Below, piece after piece: positions 1 to 5,958 of a DNA stretch of 7,734 nt. Every line of letters starts with the position of its first letter. Positions within the stretch are counted from its first letter, which is position 1. A program made the position numbers and the translations under genes. The DNA is from Chloroflexota bacterium (lineage in GTDB: Bacteria > Chloroflexota > Dehalococcoidia > GIF9 > UBA5629). A model generated the notes under the pieces. It ran no database searches and was not told where the DNA came from. It was given only the letters and a program-made list of their open reading frames with translations. The DNA lies in NCBI GenBank assembly GCA_016875975.1, contig VGOF01000064.1, positions 1 through 7,734 on the forward strand, given 5' to 3'.

Positions 1-338
1 CTCGTCTGGTGGGGGTACAGAAGGCATTGGAATTGATGTGGACTGGTGACATGATAGATGCCAGGGAGGCGGAGAGAATAGGTTTGGTGAGCAGGGTTGT
101 ACCACATGACCAACTGATGACTGCAGTTCGAGAGATGGCTACTAAGATTGCAAGGGGGCCCTCGGTGGCCATCGAGCTGATGAAGAAGATGGTGTACGAA
201 GGACTTGAGGCGGACAATTTCTCGTCTTCAATCGCTTATGAAGGGTGGGCACAGGAGATGTGCCTGCTCACTGACGACACCAAAGAAGCTATGAATGCCT
301 TCCTGGAGAAAAGGGAGCCGAAGTTCAGCGGTAAGTGA
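1..338 (+). CDS. Enoyl-CoA hydratase/isomerase family protein, C-terminal part (5' end cut by window)
   Basis: This is the last ~112 codons of a crotonase-fold protein, which normally has about 260 residues. The reading frame is open to the window edge: the codons before the GTG at 9 read Arg-Leu, giving the family's typical RLVG block, so the GTG at 9 is internal and not the start. Visible family signatures are the RLVGVQKALELMWTGD stretch, the following EAERIGLVSRVVP stretch (the usual A-x-x-x-GLV-x-x-V-P element that closes the core), and a C-terminal helical region with the trimer-packing pattern ending in a lysine-rich tail. The family hydrates trans-2-enoyl-CoA or isomerises acyl-CoAs in beta-oxidation and related cytoplasmic pathways. 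The catalytic glutamates and oxyanion-hole glycines lie upstream of the window, so the exact reaction cannot be assigned. It ends in TGA at 336-338, overlapping the 3' end of the convergent TatD gene. Confidence 0.9.
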   Translation, partial: RLVGVQKALELMWTGDMIDAREAERIGLVSRVVPHDQLMTAVREMATKIARGPSVAIELMKKMVYEGLEADNFSSSIAYEGWAQEMCLLTDDTKEAMNAFLEKREPKFSGK

Positions 339-1134
339 CTTGTGCTTTAAGACCAAAAAGAGCTTGAGCGTTTCTAGTGGTTTGCTGGGCTACGGTTTCT
401 TTGTCGGCGTCTTTAATGGCTGCCACCGCCTTCAGGCTTCTGATAACGTCTGAGGGTGATGAGCGATACCTGTTTGCCCTGCCGTAGGCTACGGGGCAAT
501 CAGTCTCCAGCAGCAGCTTTTCCAGAGGCGTTTCCCTGATGGCTCTGCGGTGTTCCTCGTGGTATTCGGCAGCCGGCGTGGCTGAGATGAAATAGCCGGC
601 GTCAATGATTTCTCGGAGCACGCTGGAGAAACCGGTGAACCAGTGAAAAACTGCCTTTTGAATCCCAGCTTCCTTTACAATGTCAAAGCAGTCCTTCCAG
701 GCGTAGCGACTATGGATTGAAGCCGGCTTGTCATATTCCCTGGCCAGTGCCAGCAGACGCCTGAATATCTTCTTCTGTAGTTCCTTTGAAGTCATCTTGA
801 CCACTCGCTTATCATAGTCGAGGCCTATCTCGCCGATAGCCACCACGTCGTCGATTTTTTCTTGGATGAACTCGATTGTGCTATCGACCTTGCTCGGTTC
901 CATTCTGCCCAGTTCCCAGGGATGCAGGCCCAGTGCGGGATAGACCAGATGGGGATGGCTGCGGTGTATTTCGATTAGTTTCTGGTTCGATTCCTGGCCT
1001 GAGCCAACGGCAATGATGGCAGCAACGCCAGCTTCTCGGGCGGCTTTCAGTGCTGCTTCCAGGTCATCCAGCTCATCAAGGTGAGCATGGGTATCAACGA
1101 GTTGGGTCAGTTTTGTTACGTAGGATAAAGGCAT
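325..1134 (-). CDS. TatD family metal-dependent hydrolase (putative deoxyribonuclease)
   Basis: This is a 269-residue amidohydrolase-fold protein of normal length for the TatD family. Metal ligands expected for the family are all visible: the HxH pair at His16 and His18 (VDTHAHLD), Glu102 in GEIGLDYD, His141 in the IHSR motif, His164 in the FHWFTG motif (usually FHCFSG) and Asp212 in LLETDCP. TatD proteins are cytoplasmic two-metal hydrolases; characterised members are 3'-5' DNA exonucleases, but many are known only by fold, so the substrate here is inferred. The ATG start at 1134 overlaps the stop of the upstream eIF-2B-like gene (TAATG, one shared base), indicating translational coupling and a single operon. 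The alternative, using a start closer to the VDTHAH strand, would lose the coupling and is less likely. The TGA stop lies inside the end of the convergent hydratase gene. Confidence 0.92.
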   Translation of the reverse strand: MPLSYVTKLTQLVDTHAHLDELDDLEAALKAAREAGVAAIIAVGSGQESNQKLIEIHRSHPHLVYPALGLHPWELGRMEPSKVDSTIEFIQEKIDDVVAIGEIGLDYDKRVVKMTSKELQKKIFRRLLALAREYDKPASIHSRYAWKDCFDIVKEAGIQKAVFHWFTGFSSVLREIIDAGYFISATPAAEYHEEHRRAIRETPLEKLLLETDCPVAYGRANRYRSSPSDVIRSLKAVAAIKDADKETVAQQTTRNAQALFGLKAQVTYR

Positions 1135-2009
1135 TACGCAGTTCTTTTTTCTTCGATGTAAGCAGCTATCAGGTGGGTCTGCATGATGCCCTTTTCCATG
1201 ATTATGCCGGTTATCATCTCTGGTGGCACCATATCAAATCCGGACTCTGGCGCCGTGGCTTTGCTGATATATCCGTGCATATCGAATTTGGCTGTTTCGC
1301 AGATGGCAAAGAAGGGGATATCGGCTTTCTTGGCTGCCTGTGCTAAAGCCAGCGTCGGTGTGCCGTTTATCAAAGACCCATCCGCCAATATGCTGTCAGC
1401 GCCTACTATTGCCTTGTCTGCCCCTGATATTCGTTTGTCTATTGACCGGTCCGGAATAACTTCCACAGGGATGTGGTGTTCTTTCAATTGCCTGGCGGTG
1501 AACCTGCCGAACGCCTCTTCATTGGCCTTGGACTCGGCTACCAGCACGCGGAACTTGGTCTTATCTTGCCTGGCCAGCTCCAGGGCTGTGCAGACCGTCG
1601 AGCTATAGCTGCAAGTGATGACCGTATCAAGGTTGCTGATGATGCGGCCGCCGTAAGTTGATGCCAAGTTGGCTGCGTCTTCTGACAGCTTGGTAAGCTC
1701 CTTGGCCACGTTTGCCGCCAGCAATTTGAAGGTTTCTACATTTTTCACCGACTCTGCCGCCAGGGTGATTTCCGTGAGGAATTGGTTGATGTAGTTGGCT
1801 ATGGAGACCATGGTGGGCCTAGCTTTGGAGACTTCACCGGCTGTTGCTGCTATCTCGTCTAGCAGGGCAGCCATGTTTGCAGTGCAGCTTTGGCTTATCG
1901 CCAGGTTCAGGATGCCCATAGCTTGTCTTGATAACCAGCCGGCGCCGTGTATGCGGTCGTTTCTAAGCTCGCTTATCTTGTCGATGACTGTTGGATTTAG
2001 CTTTCCCAT
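1134..2009 (-). CDS. eIF-2B alpha/beta/delta-like protein, related to ribose-1,5-bisphosphate isomerase family
   Basis: The 291-residue protein shows the layout of the IF-2B family: a helical N-terminal domain (about 1-115) and a Rossmann-like C-terminal domain (about 120-285). Recognisable blocks are ITCSYSSTV at 131-139, VAESKANEEAFGRF at 157-170, KAIVGADSILADGSLIN at 199-215, the ICETAKFD block at 236-243, and FDMVPPEMITGII at 258-270. Enzymes of this fold isomerise methylthioribose-1-phosphate or ribose-1,5-bisphosphate. The acidic catalytic position is kept (Asp205 in GAD), but by eye alignment the catalytic cysteine position is Ser134, with Cys133 one place earlier, and the usual NKxGT motif reads NGTPT at 215-219. 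It may therefore be a regulatory or altered-substrate member. The AGGTGG at 2019-2024 is a plausible ribosome binding site for the ATG at 2009. It is translationally coupled to the downstream TatD gene. Confidence 0.8.
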   Translation of the reverse strand: MGKLNPTVIDKISELRNDRIHGAGWLSRQAMGILNLAISQSCTANMAALLDEIAATAGEVSKARPTMVSIANYINQFLTEITLAAESVKNVETFKLLAANVAKELTKLSEDAANLASTYGGRIISNLDTVITCSYSSTVCTALELARQDKTKFRVLVAESKANEEAFGRFTARQLKEHHIPVEVIPDRSIDKRISGADKAIVGADSILADGSLINGTPTLALAQAAKKADIPFFAICETAKFDMHGYISKATAPESGFDMVPPEMITGIIMEKGIMQTHLIAAYIEEKRTA

Positions 2010-2115
2010 CGCTTAGTGCCACCTACACGATACAGCACTTGAGGAGAATTGACAAGGCAATTTGACGGGAATTCTGGAGGATACTGCTGTTGCAGTCGTT
2101 TATGAGCAGTAGTTC

Positions 2116-2364
2116 TTAGTAGTAGCGACGGTCATCCTGGTTGTGGTCGTCGGGTGAACCTCTTTCGCCGATTATCTGAGGATGGAACATGAGGTAAATC
2201 AATGAACCCAGGCAAGGCATTACCAGAAGTATTATTGCAGCCCATATCCATTTCCGGCCGCCAAATACTTTTGTCCGATAGGCCAAATCCCGGAGCACAA
2301 TTCCTGCCAGTATCCAGTGCGCAATGCCTATCAGGGCAATCCGTAAAATCCACTCGAACTCCAT
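2116..2364 (-). CDS. Small two-span membrane protein with PLDc_N-like domain
   Basis: This is an 82-residue protein with two predicted membrane helices, about residues 6-24 and 38-59. They are separated by a short basic loop (RDLAYRTKVFGGRKW), and a polar, acidic tail DDHNQDDRRYY follows. The pattern helix, arginine-containing loop, K/R-W, helix ending in G-S-L-I-Y-L-M-F matches the PLDc_N (phospholipase D nuclease N-terminal) domain, which is usually found as a stand-alone small membrane protein without any phospholipase part; its function is not known. No phospholipase HKD motif is present here. The start is uncertain: the ATG at 2364 has AAGGA only one base away and a purine-rich AAAAGGCGG further upstream. 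It lies 113 bases after the PAS sensor gene and 106 bases before the eIF-2B-like gene on the same strand, so shared transcription is possible but not shown. Confidence 0.75.
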   Translation of the reverse strand: MEFEWILRIALIGIAHWILAGIVLRDLAYRTKVFGGRKWIWAAIILLVMPCLGSLIYLMFHPQIIGERGSPDDHNQDDRRYY

Positions 2365-2477
2365 ATCCTTGAACCGCCGCCTTTTCTTCTATTGAAGCTA
2401 GCCTGCGCTGATATAGGTGCATATCATATAATACTGCGATTGGATTTGCCAACATGATGAGGGGATAAAGCCTTTGG

Positions 2478-3272
2478 CTATGCACCTGGTTCGCCTGCGA
2501 TTCTGCGAAACACAGAGACCTGGCAGAGCACACCCTCTATATCCAGATAAGGGGCTGACGTTATCTCAAAGGCCTTACCGTCAGGGAACGTATATTTCCA
2601 TTTGTGAATCTCTCCGTTCTCTACGATGTTCTTCAGCATGCAGGCCTCTTCACAAGGACTGCTGCGGTTATGAAGATGTTCATAGCAAAGGAGACCAGTT
2701 CCTTCGCCGAAATACTTCACCATGACTGAATTCATGGCACGTATCTTATAATCCGGGGCGATGATTATAACGCCTTCGCTCATGGTGTCCACGACATTTA
2801 GTAGCAGGTCTCTTTCGTCTCTCATCAGATTTTTAAGCCGTGCCACTTGTTCTGACTGATTTCGGACGATGGCAACGAGGCATCCAAGGGTGCCAGCAAA
2901 AATGGTGAACAGCGTCATTCTCAGCATTGGGTCGGGATACGGAGATATAAAGAAGGCCCGGGGCCAAAAAATGATGAAGGATATTAGTGTGACAATAAGC
3001 GCACCCCTGACTCTGGCCGTATAACCGGCATATATAATAGGTGCCAGGAAGAAGAGGCGGTGGATGTCATGTACGCCGTAGAAGAAACCCAAGCGCAAGG
3101 CATCCCAATGTGCCCAGTCTACCAGTTCCCCGAAGTAATAGAAGACGGTGCAAAACAGCAGGAGCAGTGGCACAATATACGGCTGAACTCTGCGCGCCAA
3201 GGCAGCCTTTTTGATTTCAGGCTGCCTCACCTCTTCAGAGTCTTCTGGATGCGCTCTATGTTTTGATTTCAT
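2478..3272 (-). CDS. Membrane-anchored PAS-domain sensor protein without output domain
   Basis: This 264-residue protein starts with a basic, polar cytoplasmic segment (1-30). A multi-span membrane region follows, with hydrophobic stretches at about 31-48, 72-88, 89-108 and 117-136. A short coiled linker (about 138-158, EQVARLKNLMRDERDLLLNV) leads into one PAS domain (about 158-258). The DTMSEGVIIIAPDYKIRAMN element is the typical start of a PAS fold. Three cysteines sit in the PAS region as C196-x10-C207-x3-C211 (LLCYEHLHNR... PCEEACML), a cysteine pattern seen in some anaerobe PAS domains, which could bind a cluster or metal or sense redox state. The protein ends in TAG directly after the PAS domain: no histidine kinase, GGDEF or methyl-accepting domain follows, and no such sequence appears in the next 110 bases, so truncation is not obvious. 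It starts 36 bases after the second micro-protein gene and probably shares its transcript. Confidence 0.78.
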   Translation of the reverse strand: MKSKHRAHPEDSEEVRQPEIKKAALARRVQPYIVPLLLLFCTVFYYFGELVDWAHWDALRLGFFYGVHDIHRLFFLAPIIYAGYTARVRGALIVTLISFIIFWPRAFFISPYPDPMLRMTLFTIFAGTLGCLVAIVRNQSEQVARLKNLMRDERDLLLNVVDTMSEGVIIIAPDYKIRAMNSVMVKYFGEGTGLLCYEHLHNRSSPCEEACMLKNIVENGEIHKWKYTFPDGKAFEITSAPYLDIEGVLCQVSVFRRIAGEPGA

Positions 3273-3308
3273 TCCTATTCTCTTGGTAGGTATGGTTTTC
3301 GGTATGTC

Positions 3309-3479
3309 TTATTTAGCTTTGACTTCCACCGTGGCCATCTGCCGAGTTGCCTTCTCGCGAGCCTTAGCTTCTCTTCTGGCTGCTAGCATGCCGCCGATGT
3401 TAAGGAACCAGATGAGCACGATGGGAAGTAGAATTACGGGCACAATCACTCCGAGAGCTACCGCTATTTGCCATGTCAT
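3309..3479 (-). CDS. 56-residue single-span membrane protein (second of a tandem paralogous pair)
   Basis: The frame from ATG at 3479 to TAA at 3309-3311 encodes 56 residues. It begins MTWQIAVAL, has one hydrophobic helix (about 5-26) containing two prolines (P14, P19), then W24-F-L-N-I-G-G30, and a highly charged tail rich in Ala, Arg, Lys and Glu (about 33-56) that should lie in the cytoplasm as a helix. An extended Shine-Dalgarno, AAGGAGGTGAT at 3485-3495, precedes the ATG by good spacing, which strongly supports translation. It is the same length as the neighbouring protein at 3518-3688 and identical at 20 of 56 aligned positions, without gaps. I do not recognise a named family; a small stabilising or regulatory subunit of a membrane complex is one inference. 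It lies 38 bases after its paralogue and 36 bases before the PAS sensor gene. Confidence 0.82.
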   Translation of the reverse strand: MTWQIAVALGVIVPVILLPIVLIWFLNIGGMLAARREAKAREKATRQMATVEVKAK

Positions 3480-3484
3480 TGTTA

Positions 3485-3495
3485 ATCACCTCCTT
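3485..3495 (-). promoter_or_regulatory. Strong Shine-Dalgarno of the second micro-protein gene
   Basis: On the minus strand this reads AAGGAGGTGAT, complementary to the conserved 3' end of bacterial 16S rRNA over its full length. The GGAGG core is 9 bases before the ATG at 3479. It decides the start and shows that this short frame is a real gene. Confidence 0.88.
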
Positions 3496-3517
3496 GGTTG
3501 TATTGCATAGCTTGTTG

Positions 3518-3688
3518 CTATTTTGTAGCCTTTGCCGCTCTAGCCGCTTGCTGGGCTTGGGCGCGCTTCTCTCTGGCTTCCTTCATGGCCGTGAATAGGC
3601 CGCCGACGTTGAGGTACCAGACGAAAGCTGCAGGGAAAAGGATGAGCGGTATTGCTATTATCAGTGCTACTATAAACTCCCACTGCAT
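3518..3688 (-). CDS. 56-residue single-span membrane protein (first of a tandem paralogous pair)
   Basis: The frame from ATG at 3688 to TAG at 3518-3520 encodes 56 residues. It starts MQWEFIVALI, has one membrane helix (about 5-26) with P14 and P19, then W24-Y-L-N-V-G-G30, and a long Ala/Lys/Arg/Gln/Glu tail that looks like an amphipathic helix. The ATG is preceded by AAGGAGGTGAT at 3693-3703, a near-perfect match to the 16S rRNA 3' end, so it is probably well translated. Residues shared with the paralogue at 3309-3479 include M1, W3, V7-A8-L9, P14, I16-L17, P19, W24, L26-N27, G29-G30, A34 and E37-A38, so conservation is highest in the membrane and just after it. Function unknown. It is the first gene after the 305-base gap that follows the formate dehydrogenase operon, so its own promoter is expected in that gap. 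Confidence 0.83.
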   Translation of the reverse strand: MQWEFIVALIIAIPLILFPAAFVWYLNVGGLFTAMKEAREKRAQAQQAARAAKATK

Positions 3689-3692
3689 TTTA

Positions 3693-3703
3693 ATCACCTC
3701 CTT
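3693..3703 (-). promoter_or_regulatory. Strong Shine-Dalgarno of the first micro-protein gene
   Basis: The minus strand reads AAGGAGGTGAT, the same 11 bases as at 3485-3495, with the GGAGG core 8 bases before the ATG at 3688. The identical site in front of both paralogues fits duplication of a gene together with its leader, or selection for high expression. Confidence 0.88.
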
Positions 3704-3886
3704 TCTGGTGCATTAGCTTCCCTTCTTTTGACTCCACTAATAGCTTATCAGTTTATGGTATAGCCAGACTTCCGCCGTGATACCTGTTTGTTACTGTCTA
3801 AAACACCTATACACCGAATCGAGCACCGTATTTTATGCTCATCAGGGGTTGTTTGGAACCAAGTAGATATGCCGACCCAGGCTAAT

Positions 3887-3906
3887 GCTCGCCTCTGAGG
3901 CGGAGC
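3887..3906 (-). other. GC-rich hairpin in intergenic region
   Basis: GCTCGCC (3887-3893) can pair with GGCGGAGC (3899-3906) around the five-base loop TCTGA, giving seven base pairs with one bulged G. It lies about 200 bases before the first micro-protein gene and has no T-run after it. It could be part of a leader RNA, a second stop signal or an operator; no function can be read from sequence alone. Confidence 0.35.
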
Positions 3907-3938
3907 TGTACACAGGGTGGAAATGATTAGTTGAGCAG

Positions 3939-3975
3939 AGGGCTGAGCCCGTCAACTTTTGGCGAACTCAGCCCT
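3939..3975 (-). terminator. Hairpin downstream of the NrfD-type gene, possible terminator
   Basis: A perfect 9-bp inverted repeat, AGGGCTGAG (3939-3947) and CTCAGCCCT (3967-3975), encloses a 19-base loop. It begins about 18 bases after the stop of the membrane subunit gene in the direction of transcription, where a terminator is expected. No U-tract follows on the minus strand (it continues CTGCTCAACTAATC), so it is not a canonical intrinsic terminator; it may act in transcript 3'-end stabilisation or with a termination factor. Confidence 0.45.
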
Positions 3976-3993
3976 GGAGTCGTTGTCGGTCTA

Positions 3994-5157
3994 TTATGCT
4001 TTGCTTCTCTGCAGTGCTGCTTCGCTTGCTGCAGTCTCTTCTGCTGGCTTGTGGTTGGCCATCGGCAGCAGTCTATGTGCCAGGATGATGACCAGTAGAG
4101 CATCGGCGACGAGTCCTATGGAGATGGCGAGTTCCATCAGGCTGGGGAGGTAGATTGTGCCCGGCCGCGGCGCAAGGGCTATCAGGCTCACGTTGAATCG
4201 GTTCAGGACCAGGCCAATGATGACAAGTGTTGCGCTCCAGAATACTTTCCGTGAGCTTTGCCTGACGCCAGGCATGGAGAGGAGGATGATTGGTGCCACA
4301 ACACCGATGAGGATTTCCGCCCACCACAAGAGGTTGAGCGGGTACTCGGTGAAGATAAGCCCTATATTACCTCTGGCAGTGAGGTCCACCAGTTTTAGCA
4401 TGAGGTATATGCCCAGAATATAGGGTATTGCCCTGCCCAGGCCGGCCATGATGTCTTGACCTATTCTGTGTCCGAAGACCCTGCCGCTAATGGTAGACTC
4501 GAATATTACCATGGCTGGGCCTACGGCTATTGCTGAGGCCAGGAAGAGCAATGGCAGGATAGGCGTGTACCACAGGGGATTCAAGTTGTAGGGCATCATC
4601 AGCAGCATCGAGCCTAGGGAGGACTGATGCAATGTCGATAGGACTACACCGGCAATCACCAGTGGTATTTGTATGGAGCGGATGATGCGCAGTGGGACAT
4701 TCCAATTCAGCCGTTCAAAGACGGCAGGGCTAAATTCCAGGGCAAGCACGGCGGTGTATGTCATGACGCAGATGGCAACTTCGAACAGCGGTGAATGCCA
4801 GTTCCAGTATATGATAGCATGCCAGATATACCAGGGTTGTCCCAGGTCTACTAGCAGCGCGAATATCACCAACAGGTATCCCAGAAATGCGGTCAGGATT
4901 GCCGGTCTGGCTACTGGGTGGTATTTCTCTTGGCCGAAGATGTAGACCACTGCTGCCAGAGTAAATCCACCTGCTGCCAGAGCTACACCGCAGTACAGGT
5001 CGAAGCTTATCCACAAGCCCCAGGGCCGACCGTCGCTCAGGTTGCTGATTGCGCCGAGCCCGTAGATATAGCGGATGATGAATGCTGGCAGACAGGCAAT
5101 GACGATTGCCGTGATGATGGTGGTGCCTATGGGGAAGGAACGTATTCTTTGCATCAT
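3994..5157 (-). CDS. NrfD/HybB-type integral membrane subunit of the formate-dehydrogenase-like complex
   Basis: This is a 387-residue, highly hydrophobic protein with about ten membrane helices and a short polar C-terminal tail (about 366-387), a normal length for NrfD/HybB-like polysulfide-reductase-family subunits. Family landmarks are the GLWISFDLYCGVALAAGG block (47-64), DLGQPW (104-109), the NWHSPLFEVAICVMTY block (119-134) and LHQSSLGSM (176-184). NrfD-type subunits carry no heme and pass electrons between an iron-sulfur subunit and the quinone pool in the membrane, possibly linked to proton translocation. The first ATG (5157) overlaps the beta-subunit stop as ATGA. A second ATG follows at once (5154). 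GAGGTGA just upstream, within the end of the beta gene, serves either; I chose the first. The protein lacks the signature of a cytochrome b gamma subunit, so the complex differs from the enteric Fdn type in its anchor. Confidence 0.9.
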   Translation of the reverse strand: MMQRIRSFPIGTTIITAIVIACLPAFIIRYIYGLGAISNLSDGRPWGLWISFDLYCGVALAAGGFTLAAVVYIFGQEKYHPVARPAILTAFLGYLLVIFALLVDLGQPWYIWHAIIYWNWHSPLFEVAICVMTYTAVLALEFSPAVFERLNWNVPLRIIRSIQIPLVIAGVVLSTLHQSSLGSMLLMMPYNLNPLWYTPILPLLFLASAIAVGPAMVIFESTISGRVFGHRIGQDIMAGLGRAIPYILGIYLMLKLVDLTARGNIGLIFTEYPLNLLWWAEILIGVVAPIILLSMPGVRQSSRKVFWSATLVIIGLVLNRFNVSLIALAPRPGTIYLPSLMELAISIGLVADALLVIILAHRLLPMANHKPAEETAASEAALQRSKA

Positions 5158-5957
5158 TTGGTCACCTCTGCCTTATTCTTGTCGCTCTCTTTGGTCTGGC
5201 TCATTTTCTGTCTTCGCTTGACGAGCCAATATGTACCGGTCATGATTGCTGCCACGGCTACGAGCACCGGTGGCACAGCGCCCATGGCGCGTGCGGCATT
5301 GACCGTGACCGGTTCTGGGCCAAGCTTACGGAAGCCAAGGGTTTCGAAGGGTACCGGTGATAGGTATAGCCAGCATAAGCCACCAACCTCGTGCTCGCCG
5401 TAGATGTGGTCAACGTAATCACTGGGCGAGGCTGCGATGCGTGACCTGGCTTCGGCGATGAGTTCGTCGCGCTCGCCGAATTTCAGGGCGTCGGTAGGAC
5501 AGGTGGTGACACAGGCAGGCTCGAGTCCTCCACCCTGTCTGTCGGCGCAGAAGGTACACTTGCGGATCCAGGGCATGGGCTTATCCCATTCGAAATTTGG
5601 TATGCCGAAGGGACAGGCTAACTGGCAGTAGCGACAGCCAAAGCACCTGTTGTCATCATAAATGACGGAGCCATTCTCCGTTTTTTGCAGGGCAGCTACG
5701 GGGCAAGCGGTAGCACAAGCCGGGTGCTCGCAGTGCATACATTGTAGCTTGGTGAACACGAAATGGAATTTGCCATTGTGCTCTGCTTCTGTGAATTGTA
5801 TTTTAGTGAAAGTGCGTGCTGACAATTTGGGTGGATTCTCTAATGTTCCAGTATTAGTGGTGGTCTCTGCCGGCAACTGATTCCACTGCTTGCAAGCCAC
5901 CTGGCAAGCTCTACAGCCTATGCACTTGTTGGCGTCATATAGCACTGCTTTATGCAT
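5154..5957 (-). CDS. 4Fe-4S ferredoxin-type beta subunit of formate-dehydrogenase-like complex, membrane-tailed
   Basis: The 267-residue protein has sixteen cysteines in four cluster motifs: C12/15/18/22, C73/76/81/85, C105/108/111/115 and C134/137/149/153, as in FdnH/HybA/DmsB-type electron-transfer subunits carrying four 4Fe-4S clusters. After the cluster domain come the segment GGLCWLYLSPVPFETLGF (193-210), as in FdnH-like proteins, and one C-terminal membrane helix (about 226-246) followed by a charged tail. It should relay electrons from the molybdenum subunit to the NrfD-type membrane subunit. There is no Tat signal of its own, as usual for this subunit, which would be co-exported with the alpha subunit. 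The ATG at 5957 lies one base after the alpha-subunit stop; its AGGAGG ribosome site is formed by the last alpha codons. The end overlaps the membrane subunit gene by 4 bases. Confidence 0.93.
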   Translation of the reverse strand: MHKAVLYDANKCIGCRACQVACKQWNQLPAETTTNTGTLENPPKLSARTFTKIQFTEAEHNGKFHFVFTKLQCMHCEHPACATACPVAALQKTENGSVIYDDNRCFGCRYCQLACPFGIPNFEWDKPMPWIRKCTFCADRQGGGLEPACVTTCPTDALKFGERDELIAEARSRIAASPSDYVDHIYGEHEVGGLCWLYLSPVPFETLGFRKLGPEPVTVNAARAMGAVPPVLVAVAAIMTGTYWLVKRRQKMSQTKESDKNKAEVTK

Positions 5958-5958
5958 T

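Larger units (their letters stand above)
3689..3993. other. 305-base non-coding gap between the fdh-type operon and the micro-protein genes
   Basis: No convincing frame of useful length with a ribosome binding site was found on either strand. The gap contains, in minus-strand order, a tandem second stop (TAG right after the TAA of the NrfD-type gene), a 9-bp stem hairpin (3939-3975), a compact GC-rich hairpin (3887-3906), a small GAGCA/TGCTC inverted repeat (3821-3840) and the Shine-Dalgarno of the first micro-protein gene. A weak promoter-like pair on the minus strand is TTCCAA (3853-3858) and TAAAAT (3830-3835) separated by 17 bases. Its -35 half is poor, so it is only a candidate. Confidence 0.55.

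Noticed and set aside
9..11. GTG as start codon of the hydratase
   Set aside because: The frame is open upstream and encodes the family's conserved Arg-Leu before it; the gene is simply cut by the window edge.
1050..1346. 98-codon plus-strand frame opposite the TatD and eIF-2B-like genes
   Set aside because: It is antisense to two clear coding regions and its protein is not family-like.
2027..2055. Promoter-like pair TTGTCA / TATCGT with 17-base spacing on the minus strand before the eIF-2B-like gene
   Set aside because: A start 6-7 bases after the -10 box would fall inside or after the AGGTGG ribosome site (2019-2024), leaving almost no leader; probably chance.
2083..2096. ACTGC-TGTT-GCAGT inverted repeat between the PLDc_N and eIF-2B-like genes
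   Set aside because: Only a 5-bp stem with no T-run; too weak to call a terminator.
2132..2533. 133-codon minus-strand frame covering the PAS end and the PLDc_N gene
   Set aside because: It overlaps two better genes in other frames, and its product has no domain pattern or ribosome site.
3211..3510. Plus-strand frame opposite the micro-protein gene
   Set aside because: It is the complement of the real minus-strand gene, which has a strong ribosome site; the plus frame has none.
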